Of a stretch of DNA of 64,000 nt, positions 1 to 11,730 are shown in pieces. Both the position numbers and the translations under genes were made by a program. The notes under the pieces were generated by a model that had not been told where the DNA came from, did no database searches, and saw only the letters and a program-made list of their open reading frames with translations. The DNA comes from Haliotis asinina (lineage: Eukaryota; Mollusca; Gastropoda; Lepetellida; Haliotidae), in the NCBI RefSeq assembly GCF_037392515.1, contig NC_090280.1:76892504-76956503 (forward strand). The letters are read 5' to 3'. Positions within the stretch are counted from its first letter, which is position 1; each line of letters starts with the position of its first letter.

Positions 1-17
1 TTATGGGTAGGTTAGGG

Positions 18-32
18 TGGCATTCACGCTTC
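18..32 (-). other. 15-bp match to the 3' end of the Tan-like CDS
   Basis: These 15 bases equal 4702-4716, which hold the last two codons, stop and first bases after the stop of the first Tan-like gene. Looser similarity continues for about a dozen bases. It could be the eroded end of a further upstream copy or chance. Confidence 0.2.
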
Positions 33-532
33 TGCACATAATTCATCATCAACCTCTCTAGCCATAAATCTACCCCTAACAGTCAATACCGTCATGTCGC
101 GTCACGTTACGACAGACACTTGTCATTCATCAAGTATTCTGCCTCTGTTTCAACTCACTAATCGTGCCAAACAGATCTTCAACTTTTACCCAGAATTTTA
201 GCCCAGAATCATTAGTTTTGTGCACACCACGCCACACCACACACTTAAGTAGCTCCAGTGGATGGGTGAGTGAGTTAATATTTACACCGCACCCTGCAAA
301 ATTACAGATATATATAGTCTGTAAATACTAGAGTGTGGAACAGACAGTCCAGAGATCAGCAGCGAGTGAGCGTCGATCCAATAGTTGCTATGAAATATGG
401 TGTAAAAGATATGTAATATATAACCATCAAACTTGTAAAGGTAAATATTCAAGGGGTGTTTTGGATATTGTTTGATTACATAGTTTGCCACGTGTCCAGT
501 ATTCACAAAACGGGTTTAAGTGAAACACGTAC

Positions 533-588
533 CCAAACGTCAGACTGCAAGTGTGCAGAAGCAGCAACGATACAACCACGACCTTCAT
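533..588 (-). CDS. Possible signal-peptide exon of an unknown secreted protein
   Basis: On the minus strand an ATG at 588 opens a 56-nt stretch encoding a basic residue followed by a Val/Leu-rich run ending Thr-Phe-Gly, which looks like a signal peptide. It stops at a GTACGT donor (532-527). A TATTCCAG acceptor lies just 5' of the ATG. I cannot find the following exons; they would lie left of this point or outside the window. Nothing identifies the protein. A chance ORF between two splice-like motifs is a real alternative. Confidence 0.27.
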
Positions 589-596
589 ATTCCTGG

Positions 597-640
597 AATA
601 ATCATACAAGAGAGTGAGTGAGTGATTTGGTTTTAACATT
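597..640 (-). repeat. SINE 3' tail fragment
   Basis: The minus strand reads AAAACCAAATCACTCACTCACTC, the end of the common SINE, without the head. It lies directly upstream of the predicted acceptor at 592-593. Confidence 0.5.
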
Positions 641-1059
641 CGTGATCTTCCAGCTTTATGTTGGAGGAGAGCTCAGAATCATGCAGGTTTCATGCGTTGG
701 CCACTTTGAAACCTGGGGAGTTCTGGTGCTGAAAAGCCTTGAACTCTAATCATGAGAACCTGGATTCGAACCCCGGATCATAAGATTTGTAAGGGACATA
801 ACTCTGCTGCAGTGCCTTTGACAAATAATATATTGACACGCAACTCGAAAGTCGTTACAGTGAGAGAAATGTATATTTTTCTGAATTAGCCAAACTGGAT
901 TTGAAAAGAATGTTTCCGATCTTTTACAACACAAGATTTGGTGCTTTTTCTTTCTAAGCCTTGTACATACGTGTACTTGATTCCTATTTTGTAGAGCCTT
1001 ATTGTGCACAGTTTGATCAGAAAAAGAGATTTTGCTGAAGACAACTCTAAAAGATATAT

Positions 1060-1115
1060 CTATATATATCTGTATCTATCTATATCCATCTCTCTCTCCC
1101 CCCTCTCTCTGTCTG

Positions 1116-1149
<34 letters not shown>

Positions 1150-1152
1150 AAG
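1060..1152. repeat. TA/TC-rich microsatellite
   Basis: Mixed TATC, TC and TA dinucleotide runs without coding potential. Confidence 0.85.
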
Positions 1153-2500
1153 CATATAAGGACAACATCAATGGTATTGAAGACACCTGAATCGTGACCT
1201 GTCTTTATCAAACTAGTTCAGTGTTTAAACTTACAAAATGTTACGAACTGATATTCAGACAAGTTCTAAATACTAAGCCATCCCTCCGGTACGCTATCCT
1301 ATACCGATGGTATAGTGACACATATTTATTTTTTATGGAACATTTTTATGGACTGGTAGTTTAAAAAGTCACTTCTTTGATCATGGTGCAAAGTAAAAGA
1401 CTCCCTTACCTTATTCAGACTACCGGAATCAACTTAACACCACGTTGTAGGTCGTCACTTATCTGGATCATGATCCGCACGAGGCCATAGTTCGTGGACC
1501 AGATGTCAATATTCTTCCTATGGCGTGTTAGATAGAATGCCAGTCATGAAACAAAATCCTGAACTGTTTGCGCCGAATGATTGCTCAAATTATTCTAATG
1601 ATAAACTGACGGGCAAAAGAGAGTATCCCAAAAAGTTACCATTTCTCAAATTCTAAAGAAATATTTTTGTAGGTAAATTGTACACTAAAATATGTCTCCC
1701 CAACGTAGCAATTTGATACTTGTAGTGAAATTCAGGTGCACGTCGTGAATAAAACGTCAAAGTGGTAAATTGTACAAACCATGATTTTGGGCTTTCAAAG
1801 TTCAGGTGTTGATCCTTGAACACAGACTGAGTTGGGCCCGAGCTGTTCGTCGTTGGCAGCCACGGGAGGGTTGACGTGAACAGTCTACAGTGAACAGCGC
1901 GTTCTCCAGACGCGTGACCTTGTCTAACGTCAGACGTCTTCGGCTAGAGAGAGGCTGCTTGCCTTGCATGTATTGATGCAAGGGGTGGACATGCAGGATA
2001 CTAAAGTGATGGAAGCGAACATGTATTATGTGCAAGTCGGAACCTGCTTATCGTCTATGAGACTGAAACTGGTTTTCAGGGCCCTTAGTGAACTTACGCA
2101 TGTGTTACGCCACGTGTTTCTGTAGTATGCGAGTTTTATCTCAGGTTGAGTAAAGACCACTGATGTGTGTCTAGGGACTTTGTCAATAATGACTTCTTGA
2201 AAATGTTGTATACTTTCTTTTGTCGGTCAGTTTATATTTTTCTTAATATATAAAGGTAAATTTCGCGTTGCTATATGGAAAACCATGTTCTTTATATCCA
2301 TTTATATGAGAAAAGAACATTGGTTTCCCTTTTTCATTCTACTGGCTGCGAAGATCTACTGGGGTTTTGCTGACAAGCAAAGGCTTTTGCCTAGTGCGAG
2401 CTTCCGGAGTACAGTATTTCAGCAGGAACAGATGTTTGCAACGGTCGATTATTCAGCATGAGCAGGCTCCGAGACTAAACTCACTCATCACTATTTCTGG
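1153..2500. other. Non-coding stretch, nothing recognised
   Basis: Only short ORFs without family resemblance are present. I see no RNA gene or clear repeat here. Confidence 0.5.
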
Positions 2501-2505
2501 TAACA

Positions 2506-2672
2506 ATAATGAGTGAGTATGTATGATTTTACGCTCCTTTCCTTTCAGCAATGTTTCAGCAATGTGTTAGCAGTGTTCCAGCATTTCATGTCGGGGAGGC
2601 ACCAAAATGGGGTTTCACGCATGTTACCGGAGTGGATCGAATCCGGCTGTTCTACGTGACGAGTGAACCACA
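2506..2672 (-). repeat. SINE family A, diverged
   Basis: Minus-strand copy. The (GAGT)n-TTTTACGC tail, a body with repeated GCAATGTTTCAG-like words and a decayed B box are visible. Confidence 0.6.
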
Positions 2673-3109
2673 TTCCATACCCTGGAGTGCATGTCTTCAT
2701 GTTTTTTTAATGTCTTAATGCTTTTTTAAATAATGCACAATACACTTGTTCAACAATTATTGTTAGGTTGTTGTTCCCTACTTAATTACCTGTGCATCAC
2801 AGACGAAGGACAGGTATTAATGGTCGATGTATTATGGTAATTTTGAGGGATCCTTAACTGGTGTAATGATTTTATGCGTATTTTCAAAATCCACTCATGC
2901 ATCTAAATCATCACAGCTTGGTCATCACATCTATATCACAGGCTTAGGGTAACGGACCCTGGGCCCAGTATACAACCTATTGATAACTTGAGTAATGGAT
3001 CATGCGTTGTGTTAATCGTTCTTCAGGGTTGCATAGGGTGGTGATAAAGGATGGGCAGAGGATGTTCACTAACAAAAGATGCCACAATTTATGAATCCTT
3101 ACCCGTGTC

Positions 3110-3330
3110 AGAAACTATGACCTTGAGTTGTATTCAAGCTATATGGTGGGGGTCTGTAAATCATCGAGTCCGGACCAGACAATCCAGTGATCAACAGCAT
3201 GAGCACCCATCTACGAAAATGGGATATGACGAAATGTGTCAGTTAGTATGACCGCCCGCTCCGGTTAGTTGCCTCTTACAAGCATGGCTTGCTGAAAACC
3301 AACTCTACCCAGCATCATCACGGGTCTGAT
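3110..3330 (-). repeat. SINE family B
   Basis: Minus-strand copy of the second repeat family. It has the block around GGTCTGTAAAT.ATCGAGTC, the ATCAACAGCATGAGCA block and the TTAGTTGCCTCTTAC block at its 5' end. Confidence 0.75.
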
Positions 3331-3616
3331 GGGCTTGCTAATATTGAATTCTCTCCTAGATTCTCTCTTCCCCTGTTGAACACCGCCCATATCTTACACT
3401 CGTTAAGGAAGGAGCACCGCCATTTTAACTGGGTGCTTGATGGCGATACTTGATGACAGCGCGGTAACCAATGTCGCCATTTTTTTTCCAAACAGAGAAT
3501 AGTGAGTCGCATGCATACCGCTTGATTCAGGATTTTATTGAAACACAACCATTATTGCACTGAATACATCCAAAATCTTATCACTCGCTGTTCTGACAGA
3601 ACATAAAGGTTATATA

Positions 3617-3760
3617 GTGATTGAGTGAGTATGGTTTTACGTCGCTTTTTGAAATATTCCAACAACATCACGGCGAACACCAGAAATGGGCTTCACACAT
3701 TGTACCCATGTGGGTGACAAGAGAAAGCTTTAACCACGAAGCTACCATTACCGCACTTAA
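3617..3760 (-). repeat. SINE family A
   Basis: Minus-strand copy with tail, body (CACCAGAAATGGGCTTCACA) and head remnants of the A box. The B box is decayed. Confidence 0.75.
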
Positions 3761-4690
3761 AGTTACGTACGTTATGCGAGAAGCAGTATGTATCACCGTA
3801 TGGACGCATTTCGTGTCAGATTCATTTTGCGCCCAAATCTCAAAACTTCACAAGCTTCGGCAGCATTAAAACAGAACATTTCAAGGAAAAATGTCGATTC
3901 GTACCTTACTACCTATTGATGTAGCGCCAATAAATAGTATATTAAAACTAATACACCCTTCTTATCATGCGTGCAAATAATTAAGAGACTATACGGTACT
4001 CATTTCTGAAAGCAAATCAGTAAAAAATCTGTTCATTGCTTATAACAGCTGAGACAGCAGCGCCGCTTAAGTGGTATATTTTGTATAGTATCTGGGAAAC
4101 CTCAAACTCAAAAAATAAAATATTACGTGAAAAAATATTGTCATTGTCATGGAATCAGCTTTCGGCCGTCCGGTTTCGGGAGGAAGTGTTTAGACATGAT
4201 TAGTTTTAAAAATTCAAACTTGGAACTATTCATCCGAAAACCACGAAGTAAATGTACGCAAAATATCCAAAGTACAAATCACGGCAGATTATCTTGTATC
4301 AGTGGATCCTGTCTTTGACTATCCCGCGATTCGGGGGCTTATTGATCACTGGATTGTCCGATCCAGATTGAAGAGCGAATCAATGTTACCGGACGAGGGC
4401 TAAATTGGTGTTTTCTAAGAGAAAGAGACAGATGGTGCCCGTAGAATTGGACCCGCTTACCGTAACTGGTTTCACGAACCATATCCTATCCTATCATATC
4501 CAAATATTGTAAATATGCTATATTTGATATCACTACTTTGCCTTGTTTCCTTCGGAAACTCTTTCGGCAAAGAATTCGGGGACTGGTCTTAACGTTCTGA
4601 CTTCAGCAATTATTGGTGATTACTGTTAAAGCTCCCAACACCTTTGATCGTTTCTAGGATGACAATTATAAACTTGTCGTTCCATGATCT
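3761..4690. other. Non-coding, downstream of Tan-like gene 1
   Basis: No ORF with family resemblance. I could not identify a poly(A) signal for the gene at 4708-5826 here. Confidence 0.4.
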
Positions 4691-4707
4691 AAACACATAT
4701 ATGGCAT

Positions 4708-5826
4708 TCACGCTTCGCATTGCATATTGAATCGTAACAGTGGTCCTGTGTCGTTCGATGGATTATCCAAGTAAATATCAAATCGTTTGTTCAGCAAATC
4801 AAACATTCCGGTGCAAACTGTGGCATTTTCATCAGATGGGCGAACAGTTCGATAGATCGGAAATGTCGTATTATCAGTATCACCTAGGATATTCCGAACG
4901 TCCTTTGCGCATGTCGGAACCGGAAGTGACAATGCCCTTTCAAATCTTGCTCTCGATCTTTCAGCTGTTTCGACCTCAATGTCCAAGTGACGATACTCAT
5001 TCATGTGAAAATACGTAGACTTCTCGGGGTCATCAGATTCGTGTATTTCTTTGATGGACACTTTGGATTCGAACACATCTGGTGCTACTTCAACTGACCA
5101 CTGAGTGGACGTGTCCACTATAGAGCCGACATTGATGTTAAATCCTACGGATACGCCAAAACCTGTATTTGACACAATTTTCTTCACTTCGTCAATGTTA
5201 GAAGCTCTTAACACTGCTCTAAGCACAAAGTCTGCTGATCCTGCCTGGCCAATCGTCGGACCAGCCAGCCCATTGACCGAGAATATCATTCCATGGAAGT
5301 TATAGCCCATTGATATACCCGGAAGTCCCCCAGGGTAACAGAGGCTCGTGAACTTCTCTTCAACACCGTCGTCTCCTGTTATGGTGGCATCGATGACGTA
5401 GCCAAGGGTCCTTGCAAGATCTTCACCGTCTTCATTATGACCTATGACCTTAACATCCGGGCGGTTGATGTAAACGGTGCTGCAACCGAGATCCTCTTTC
5501 GTGGCTTGTGGGGGTTTCTGACTTAAGCCAAAGTAGATCTCCGTAAGTAAAGTATTAAGAAACAACGTCTCAAACGGCAACCCTGCGCCCAGAGCCTGTC
5601 CCCGGACTTCATCGAGGTACTTTGGAAAGTTTTTCTCCGTCCTGCTAAGCATGGCCTCCACGAAATCTCGTCCTTGGCGAGTGTCGTAAAATGGTAGCAG
5701 CGTGTCCTGAAGTAGTAATGACTTCTGAATGTATGTTTGTATGCGGGACTGGAAGGTGCTGCCGATGCTGTAGCCGACGTCAAAGTGGCTCCCCCTGGTG
5801 TATAACACGGGAAAAGAGGTCGCCAT
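4708..5826 (-). CDS. Tan-like Ntn hydrolase (peptidase C45 family), copy 1
   Basis: Encodes 372 residues in one coding exon. The fold family is C45 acyltransferase/amidohydrolase, which includes insect Tan (beta-alanyl-dopamine/carcinine hydrolase) and fungal penicillin acyltransferase. These are made as a proenzyme cut before a cysteine that becomes the nucleophile. Visible here: an N-terminal GSHFDVGYSIG motif (residues 12-22), the Gly114-Cys115 cleavage/nucleophile pair inside EDLGCSTVYI, and GHNED at 129-133. No signal peptide or membrane segment is seen, so a cytosolic enzyme is expected. I chose the ATG of MATSF because a T-run/CAG acceptor (5840-5838) lies 11 nt upstream, implying an unseen 5'UTR exon. 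The C-terminal third is nearly identical to the copy at 15949. The substrate is not shown by sequence; beta-alanyl amine hydrolysis is the family inference. Confidence 0.87.
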   Translation of the reverse strand: MATSFPVLYTRGSHFDVGYSIGSTFQSRIQTYIQKSLLLQDTLLPFYDTRQGRDFVEAMLSRTEKNFPKYLDEVRGQALGAGLPFETLFLNTLLTEIYFGLSQKPPQATKEDLGCSTVYINRPDVKVIGHNEDGEDLARTLGYVIDATITGDDGVEEKFTSLCYPGGLPGISMGYNFHGMIFSVNGLAGPTIGQAGSADFVLRAVLRASNIDEVKKIVSNTGFGVSVGFNINVGSIVDTSTQWSVEVAPDVFESKVSIKEIHESDDPEKSTYFHMNEYRHLDIEVETAERSRARFERALSLPVPTCAKDVRNILGDTDNTTFPIYRTVRPSDENATVCTGMFDLLNKRFDIYLDNPSNDTGPLLRFNMQCEA

Positions 5827-5837
5827 GTTGAATATAT

Positions 5838-5850
5838 CTGAAAAAAAAAA
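5838..5850 (-). promoter_or_regulatory. 3' splice site before the Tan-like 1 coding exon
   Basis: Minus strand shows ten T's followed by CAG, then 11 nt to the ATG. Equivalent acceptors precede copies 2 and 3, supporting a shared 5'UTR intron. Confidence 0.7.
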
Positions 5851-6140
5851 CATACAGAATTCTGTCAATGAATAAAATAGTATTACATTTATTGTTAATG
5901 CTGTTTAACAATACTGCAGTCCCTGACACATGCTATCTTTAGCACGTTTAATCAATTGCAACAGAAATATAACGTTTTACTTTTTTGCCGTAATGATTTG
6001 TTGGATATGATACATGAAATTTTGGCTTTTTGGCGAATTATTAACAGCACAATTTAATACGCGTTGCAACATAAACGAGAGATTGAAGAAATGAGTGAGT
6101 AGCATTTAAAAAATCCACGTAATATCATGGCTCGTGAGCT
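5851..6140. other. Upstream/intronic DNA of Tan-like gene 1
   Basis: AT-rich, without recognisable exons. The 5'UTR exon and promoter of the gene should lie between here and about 9 kb, but I cannot place them. Confidence 0.35.
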
Positions 6141-6145
6141 TATGG

Positions 6146-6302
6146 GTGAATGAGTATAATTTTATGCTGCTTTCAGTAATATATCAGCAATATCGCGATG
6201 GGGGTTAGCAGAAATGTGCTTCACACATAGTGGGGAATAGAACCCTGGTGTTCGGCGTGACGAACGACCGCTTTTACCGCTCCACTACCCAAACCGCCCT
6301 TG
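6146..6302 (-). repeat. SINE family A
   Basis: Minus-strand copy, tail to head. The GGCGTGACGAACGACCGCTTTTACC stretch is the tRNA-like head in antisense, slightly decayed. Confidence 0.7.
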
Positions 6303-6792
6303 AAAGAAGGTTAGATCACACTAGCGAAAGGGACACAGAGTGTGCATGTTTTATTTCGTCTTTACTCACGTACCTGAGTGCGATTCTTTTTGACAACAGG
6401 TATAAGCATTCCTGCACTTTCAGTGTGGACAGTTAAAAATTCATTCAGATCTTTGTGATTGGTAAATTCTTCAACTGGCTACTAAAAACTAATATTATAA
6501 ATGCTGCGACGTTCCAACATGCCTGTGTTGACATGGAGTTACTGATAGATAAGCATAACTGTTGCCTCTGGTGTCTAGCCAGTGTACATTTAGGTTATCA
6601 GGCAACGCTCTGCCGAGTCGCCGTACGTCCCGCCCTTTAAAATTAAGACTATAGATCAAGCAGGAGTCAGTCAGTAAAAGCAACTCTGTCGCCAGTGTTT
6701 TTTCAAATATATAATGTCTTCTTGTTATTGTTTTGTTCTTTGCTGCTTGTGTTTTGTTCCGTTTTTGTTTATGTTGATTTGGTTTGTTCGAA

Positions 6793-6848
6793 GGATCGAA
6801 TACCGGCATACAGCGTGACGAGCGAACGCTTCAACCACTGGTCTCATG
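6793..6848 (-). repeat. SINE family A head fragment
   Basis: Only the antisense tRNA-like head (B box to A box) is present. Confidence 0.6.
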
Positions 6849-7154
6849 ACGGCTTACCTGAACGTGGGTCTCCATTAGTTTTTTCAGTCTTAAATGGGGT
6901 TTAACGTGGTGACCTCCACTGACGTCCCGTCTAAACATGGGTCTCATATATTTCCTATGTACTGTTCCATACAAAAACACAGGTTCCATGACTTGTTGTC
7001 TAAACAGGGATCTCATGAGGTCTTACACAAGGGTCTAGAGGTTTAGAGCTCATCTTTATACACGGGTCGGTTAAGTCCTTATCAAAAATGGTCTTTTGAG
7101 GTTTTGTTCATTCGCCGATCTAACGGCTTCTAGACAAAACATAAATATTGCAGT

Positions 7155-7245
7155 GAGTATGTGAGTGAGCTTTGTTTCAAGAAACATTCCAACAGTCTTC
7201 GACGTGACGAGAGAAGACTTTAACCATTGGGCTACCCCATTGCTA
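7155..7245 (-). repeat. SINE family A, internally deleted
   Basis: Antisense tail joined directly to antisense head, with the body missing. Confidence 0.55.
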
Positions 7246-7357
7246 ATGTGTCTACACCGATCTCATGAGCACACGTGAAAACACTGAACTCCTAAACGTT
7301 TGTCTTCGCTCGGCCTCATGTGTTATCTCTTCTTTTGTCGACCTGCACGTACAACTT

Positions 7358-8771
7358 TAGCTAAGATACATAGCGGTCACTATATGAAGGAACCTCCATA
7401 GACCGCAATGGTGGAAATCCTTTGTTGCACTTTCGCGCACTCGTTACGACTATTGTGCACGAAAAACTTACATGAATGGCTTCTTTGTACTTATACCTAC
7501 ATGTGCGCCCTAGTTTCATTATCAAAATATTCCAAAATAAATATTTGCAAGCCATCAAACATCTCAGGCGATCGATCGCATATGATGCGGCGCCATTTTA
7601 AATCACGTGACGCGCAGGGATTCCCTCCCTAAAATTGTAACACTTGTTCCACACCTCGGTGCTTGTTTGTGTAACAAATGTTCATACATTTTCAGATAAT
7701 TTAAAGGATTGTGTGGGGACTTTCGTTCCCAATCAAGACTGACTGACCACCTAACCCTTTCAACAACTGTTTTGAAAGGAATTGCGCTGGAGTTTTCAAT
7801 GCTTCCTACAATTATTCATTATATTGGATCCTTTCTGCCACCTTGACAGTGTATTGATATTTCTGATTACAAAACATAGTTTACTGATAAGACATATTGA
7901 ATGTAGGAACTAAATACATGTAATTAATGAGTTAACGAATTAATTATCTCTAAATCCCATTAATGCATAAAAAATAAATAATAAAAGAAAACTTTAACAT
8001 TCCTCAGTTCACATTTCTGCTGCCTTGAATATCACATTTAATATTTCCATGTTGTGTTAGGTTTCAAGCACCCAGCTTCAATCCATGCAGAATGAATGCC
8101 AATACCCTTGTTTTCCGTATCCCTAACTTGACCCTTTTAGGCTTAGGGGATTTTCCACGACTATACATGACCTGGTGTTTTCTCCCTGATGTTTTTTTCC
8201 ATGCGTCTGTCCGTCATCATTTCTGGCTCTAAAACCATTTATTACTTTTCAGCATAAATTGGAAAAATATGGATCAGGGTCTAAAGTGGTGCCTTTTGCT
8301 ATTTGCATATATCTTTCACATTTTTCTTGTTTTTTTTTTATGGAGACGATTGGACTAAGTGAAAAAGGGCAGGGTTAGTCAGTCTAACTTGGAAACGAAA
8401 GTCTCCACACAATCCTTTTAATTTTTTTCATAAAGTGTGAAAATTTGTTGTAAACAAACAGCAAGTTGTGGAACAGGTGTGTTACTATTTTAGGGAGGGA
8501 ATCCCTGCGCGTCACGTGATTTAAAATGGCGCCACATCATATGCGATCGATCGCCTGAGAAGTTTGATGGCTTGCAAATATTTATTTTGGAATATTTTGA
8601 TAACGAAACTAGGGCGCACATGTAGGTATAAGTACAAAGAAGCCATTCATGTAAATTTTTCGTGCGCAATAGTCGTAACGAGTGCGCGAAAGTGCGACAA
8701 AGGATTTCCAATATTGCGGCCTATGGAGAGCGGCATAGCGTTCATGTAGTGAACGCTATGTATCTTAATCT
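7358..8771. mobile_element. Foldback DNA element with about 400-bp terminal inverted repeats
   Basis: Left arm about 7358-7755 and right arm about 8365-8771 are imperfect inverted copies. They run from a GATACATAGCG terminus through a shared GATCGATCGCATATGATG-type core to GTGTGGGGACTTTCGT. The central 600 bp has no ORF of note. The short ORFs in the arms mirror one another and are not genes. The element is absent from the paralogous block 15940-18960, so it probably inserted after that duplication. I could not define a target-site duplication. Confidence 0.8.
8732..8759. repeat. Short perfect hairpin at the foldback terminus
   Basis: CATAGCGTTCA and TGAACGCTATG flank a 5-nt loop, found only at the right end of the foldback element. 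Confidence 0.6.
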
Positions 8772-9445
8772 ATGCTATGTCAGCATAATCTGTACAACTC
8801 TGATCATGTAATGTTGCTTGATCGGAATCTATGTAAGCATTTGAAGTATGTATGTATTAAGACTACTGAAAACTAAGAGGCACCTACCGGTATATCTGTT
8901 TAACAAGGTGGTACACAAAGTGGCCTATTACAGGGTGTAGCTGCTGACGAGCTGTGGCCGACTACGAGGAATTGCACAAGGGAGGTAACTCTAAAAGGAC
9001 TGGCTTACAGGCGTAAAGTACAATCCAACAAACTGTGACATTCAATAACCAAAATTCATATTTTCCGTTGTATTCTAACCGGGGCTTTTGAGGTTGGTTA
9101 GATGATTCATCTAAAGCGCCAGGTCTATCTGTTTACTAGTTTGAGCTGACAATAGAGACTCACAATGCCAACGATCTTACTGAAAAACAATATGCACTAT
9201 ACTATGTAAGTAAATAACTCCTGAGGCAATTATGTGTTTGTACGTAGGTCAGTACGATATTGTTTACCAACATATACTTCAGAATACAGATATGAACTGA
9301 TAAAGTAGACAGTGTTGTACAAAGTGAAAAAACCCTCTTTAAAGCACTATTCATTCGTTGGCTTGCTTGAAAATGAACGTCAGTAAGTGACGTTGCAAGG
9401 AGAATTGAGTGCAGCCGTCGGAATGTTTAGGATTTATAGATTCGA

Positions 9446-10240
9446 TTGCAACAAACTGGCACCACTGCTAATCGCCCTAGGCCAGGTACACCACGTATGA
9501 CGTCAAATTGTGTTACGTTACCTGCGTTATCGTTTTCGAGGGCTAAAGAAAGCAGAACTGGGCTGTTAAGGGGTCGATTGTCGGTACAAATCACCCTAAA
9601 CCGGATGCGATCTGCTAACCTTCGTGTTCGACGACCATATAGCGGAACGCCATTTTCAGGCCATTATATCGACGTCAGTGTTTGCAGACGACACTTCCGA
9701 TGATCAGGGAGACAAAAGTGGAGTTGTCTTCAGTGATGAATCAAAATTTACCATGAGATTCACTGTTGGTTCGTTGAGATTGTGGAGGCGACGCCATTAG
9801 GTCAGGAAGTTGACAGAGTTGAGCGGAATTGTCATATTTTGGGGGTCTTTCTGTCGGAGCGTTCGTTGCCGACTTATTTATGGAAACCTTAATGGTGCAA
9901 CTTACTGCGACCAGGGGCAAACACCCGAACATATTCAATCCATGGCAGCACATGGTTCAAGTCTGCATTTGCAACAATGCCAGACCACTTTCAGTCATCT
10001 TGACCAGGAATTACCTACCTGCAGAACTCTGGAATTGTTCTTGACGCCGTCAAGGTTAATCCAATCGAGCACACCTGGGATGCTCTTGGTAAACGCCAGC
10101 GCACTCTCAGGAACCAAGCCCAGATTTTGCAGGATCTTGGTGCTGCTATGCATACGCTGTGACACCGACTCCCTACTTCTGTGTAAACACGTATCAGACA
10201 GTCCATGAGGAGGTGTTGCTTGGCATTTGTGAAAGGCAAA
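9446..10240 (+). pseudogene. Tc1/mariner transposase fossil 1
   Basis: Frame-broken transposase. In order: an N-terminal PRPGTPRMT motif after the helix-turn-helix region, an LRVRRPYSGTP block, VVFSDESKFTMR around 9720 (first catalytic Asp region) and NPIEHTWDALG around 10060 (catalytic Glu region). The second Asp block (DNARPH) is lost. Several stops and frameshifts make it dead. Confidence 0.8.
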
Positions 10241-10342
10241 TGAACGTTTGAAACATCAGATTTAATTACTTTGACTTTGTTTTACGAACATTTTATTGAT
10301 AAATCCAGTAACCACATGGAACTGATTTTTGACATTGTAAAC

Positions 10343-10383
10343 ATTCTCAGTTATTCTCAGTTATTCTCAGTTATTCTCAGTTC
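10343..10383. repeat. 10-bp tandem repeat, about 4 units
   Basis: Unit CAGTTATTCT. Confidence 0.9.
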
Positions 10384-10399
10384 GAACTAAACAAATACA

Positions 10400-11600
10400 T
10401 AATTGGATGCAACATTCTTGAGTAACTTCTTGTATATGTTATGTAACATAATTATTGAAGTTTCCAGTTTGACCAAGTATATTAAGTGTGTGATGGTGAA
10501 AGTTTATAATATTCTGGAATTAAGCACTAGCAGGAAATGCTGCTCTATGGAACTAGCCCAGAATAGCCGAAACCCACACTCACAAGCACCATGCGACAGC
10601 CCTATATTTGAGTCATTGTCGCAATGGGATCTTGAAGCTTTTGCTAAGCTTGTCACCTTATCGTATGAGAACTCGACAATGAGTGAGCGCGACAAGTAGA
10701 TCTCTCTTAGATATCTGCGGATGCATGGATATGATTGAATTGGATCAACGACAGGATGGGCAGCAGGTAAAGATGTACCCAGCAATTACAAACGTATGGT
10801 CGACAGCGTTCTGCGACACAGTGGTGTTACGGTTAAGAATTTGCCGTGACAAACGATGTAAGAATCCTCCTGTGAACCCACAAAACAGTCTAAAACGTTC
10901 ATATATTGTATTATAGATCCAAGCAAGAGAGCAAGTTATACAAGGTCACAAGTCAATTTCAGAATACCGATTTCAAATACAATACAAGAGAGACAAAATC
11001 TAAGGCAATGGGTCACAAAATGTAATATAGCAAACTCACCAAAGTCACAGTGCGAGAGAAAAACAGTTATGCAGAATGTAACACAGCGAGCGGTCTGACC
11101 GCTATGAAGATTCAGGCGTTGACAGATAGAGAAAGATATTACTCCAGTAAACTCTATGTCCGTGCCCGTCTAATGCACGGCAACCAACATTTATATATAC
11201 ATTCAGTCATTTCCCGAAAGTTCGAGCACATACGACCATCGCCATTCACATGGAATGCCCTCGAACAGTGTCCCGGAACTGCCCGGAACTGCCGGATAAT
11301 TTCCGGACCACCTGCTGCCCAAATCCTGAAAATCTTGACCACCTATTATACGAAATGTGACCCATCATAATTATTGGTCAAAACACTAAACATTGTGACC
11401 CAATAATAATTATTACTTAATTAATTAATAACAAAATACAAAGAAAACACACACTCGTAACAGCGGAAAGACGGGTTTTAAGTCATTTTCATTTTGCTAT
11501 TACATGCAGAAAGACCTAATGAAGGTTATAGGTACAAACGTTTCGAAAACAAATTTATAGAAATGCGTAATAATCTTCATAATTCCGTATATTTTTATAG
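10400..11600. other. Non-coding, nothing recognised
   Basis: The longest ORFs (about 100 codons) have no family motifs and overlap on both strands, so I treat them as chance. Confidence 0.45.
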
Positions 11601-11609
11601 TTTTTGTAT

Positions 11610-11666
11610 ATATATATTATATATTATATTATATATTAATATAATATAATTATATATTATTATATT
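11610..11666. repeat. AT-only palindromic tract
   Basis: Nearly pure TA/TAA with self-complementarity. Confidence 0.8.
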
Positions 11667-11730
11667 CGCATACCATTGATCTAATATGACAGGCTAGCAC
11701 GTTTGCAGTGAGTGGAAGACCAGAATAATC

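Larger units (their letters stand above)
4690..9280. repeat. Segmental duplication block, copy 1
   Basis: Pairs with 15940-18960. Beyond the gene itself, matching upstream stretches are 6340-6640 with 17620-17960, 8880-9130 with 18296-18570, and about 9220-9260 with 18905-18945. This copy is longer chiefly because it carries the foldback element at 7358-8771. Confidence 0.75.

Noticed and set aside
7361-8749. Matching pairs of 61-74-codon ORFs
   Set aside because: They are the two arms of an inverted repeat and have no family resemblance.
10403-11370. Several ORFs near 100 codons
   Set aside because: No motifs, no splice context and overlapping open frames on the opposite strand.
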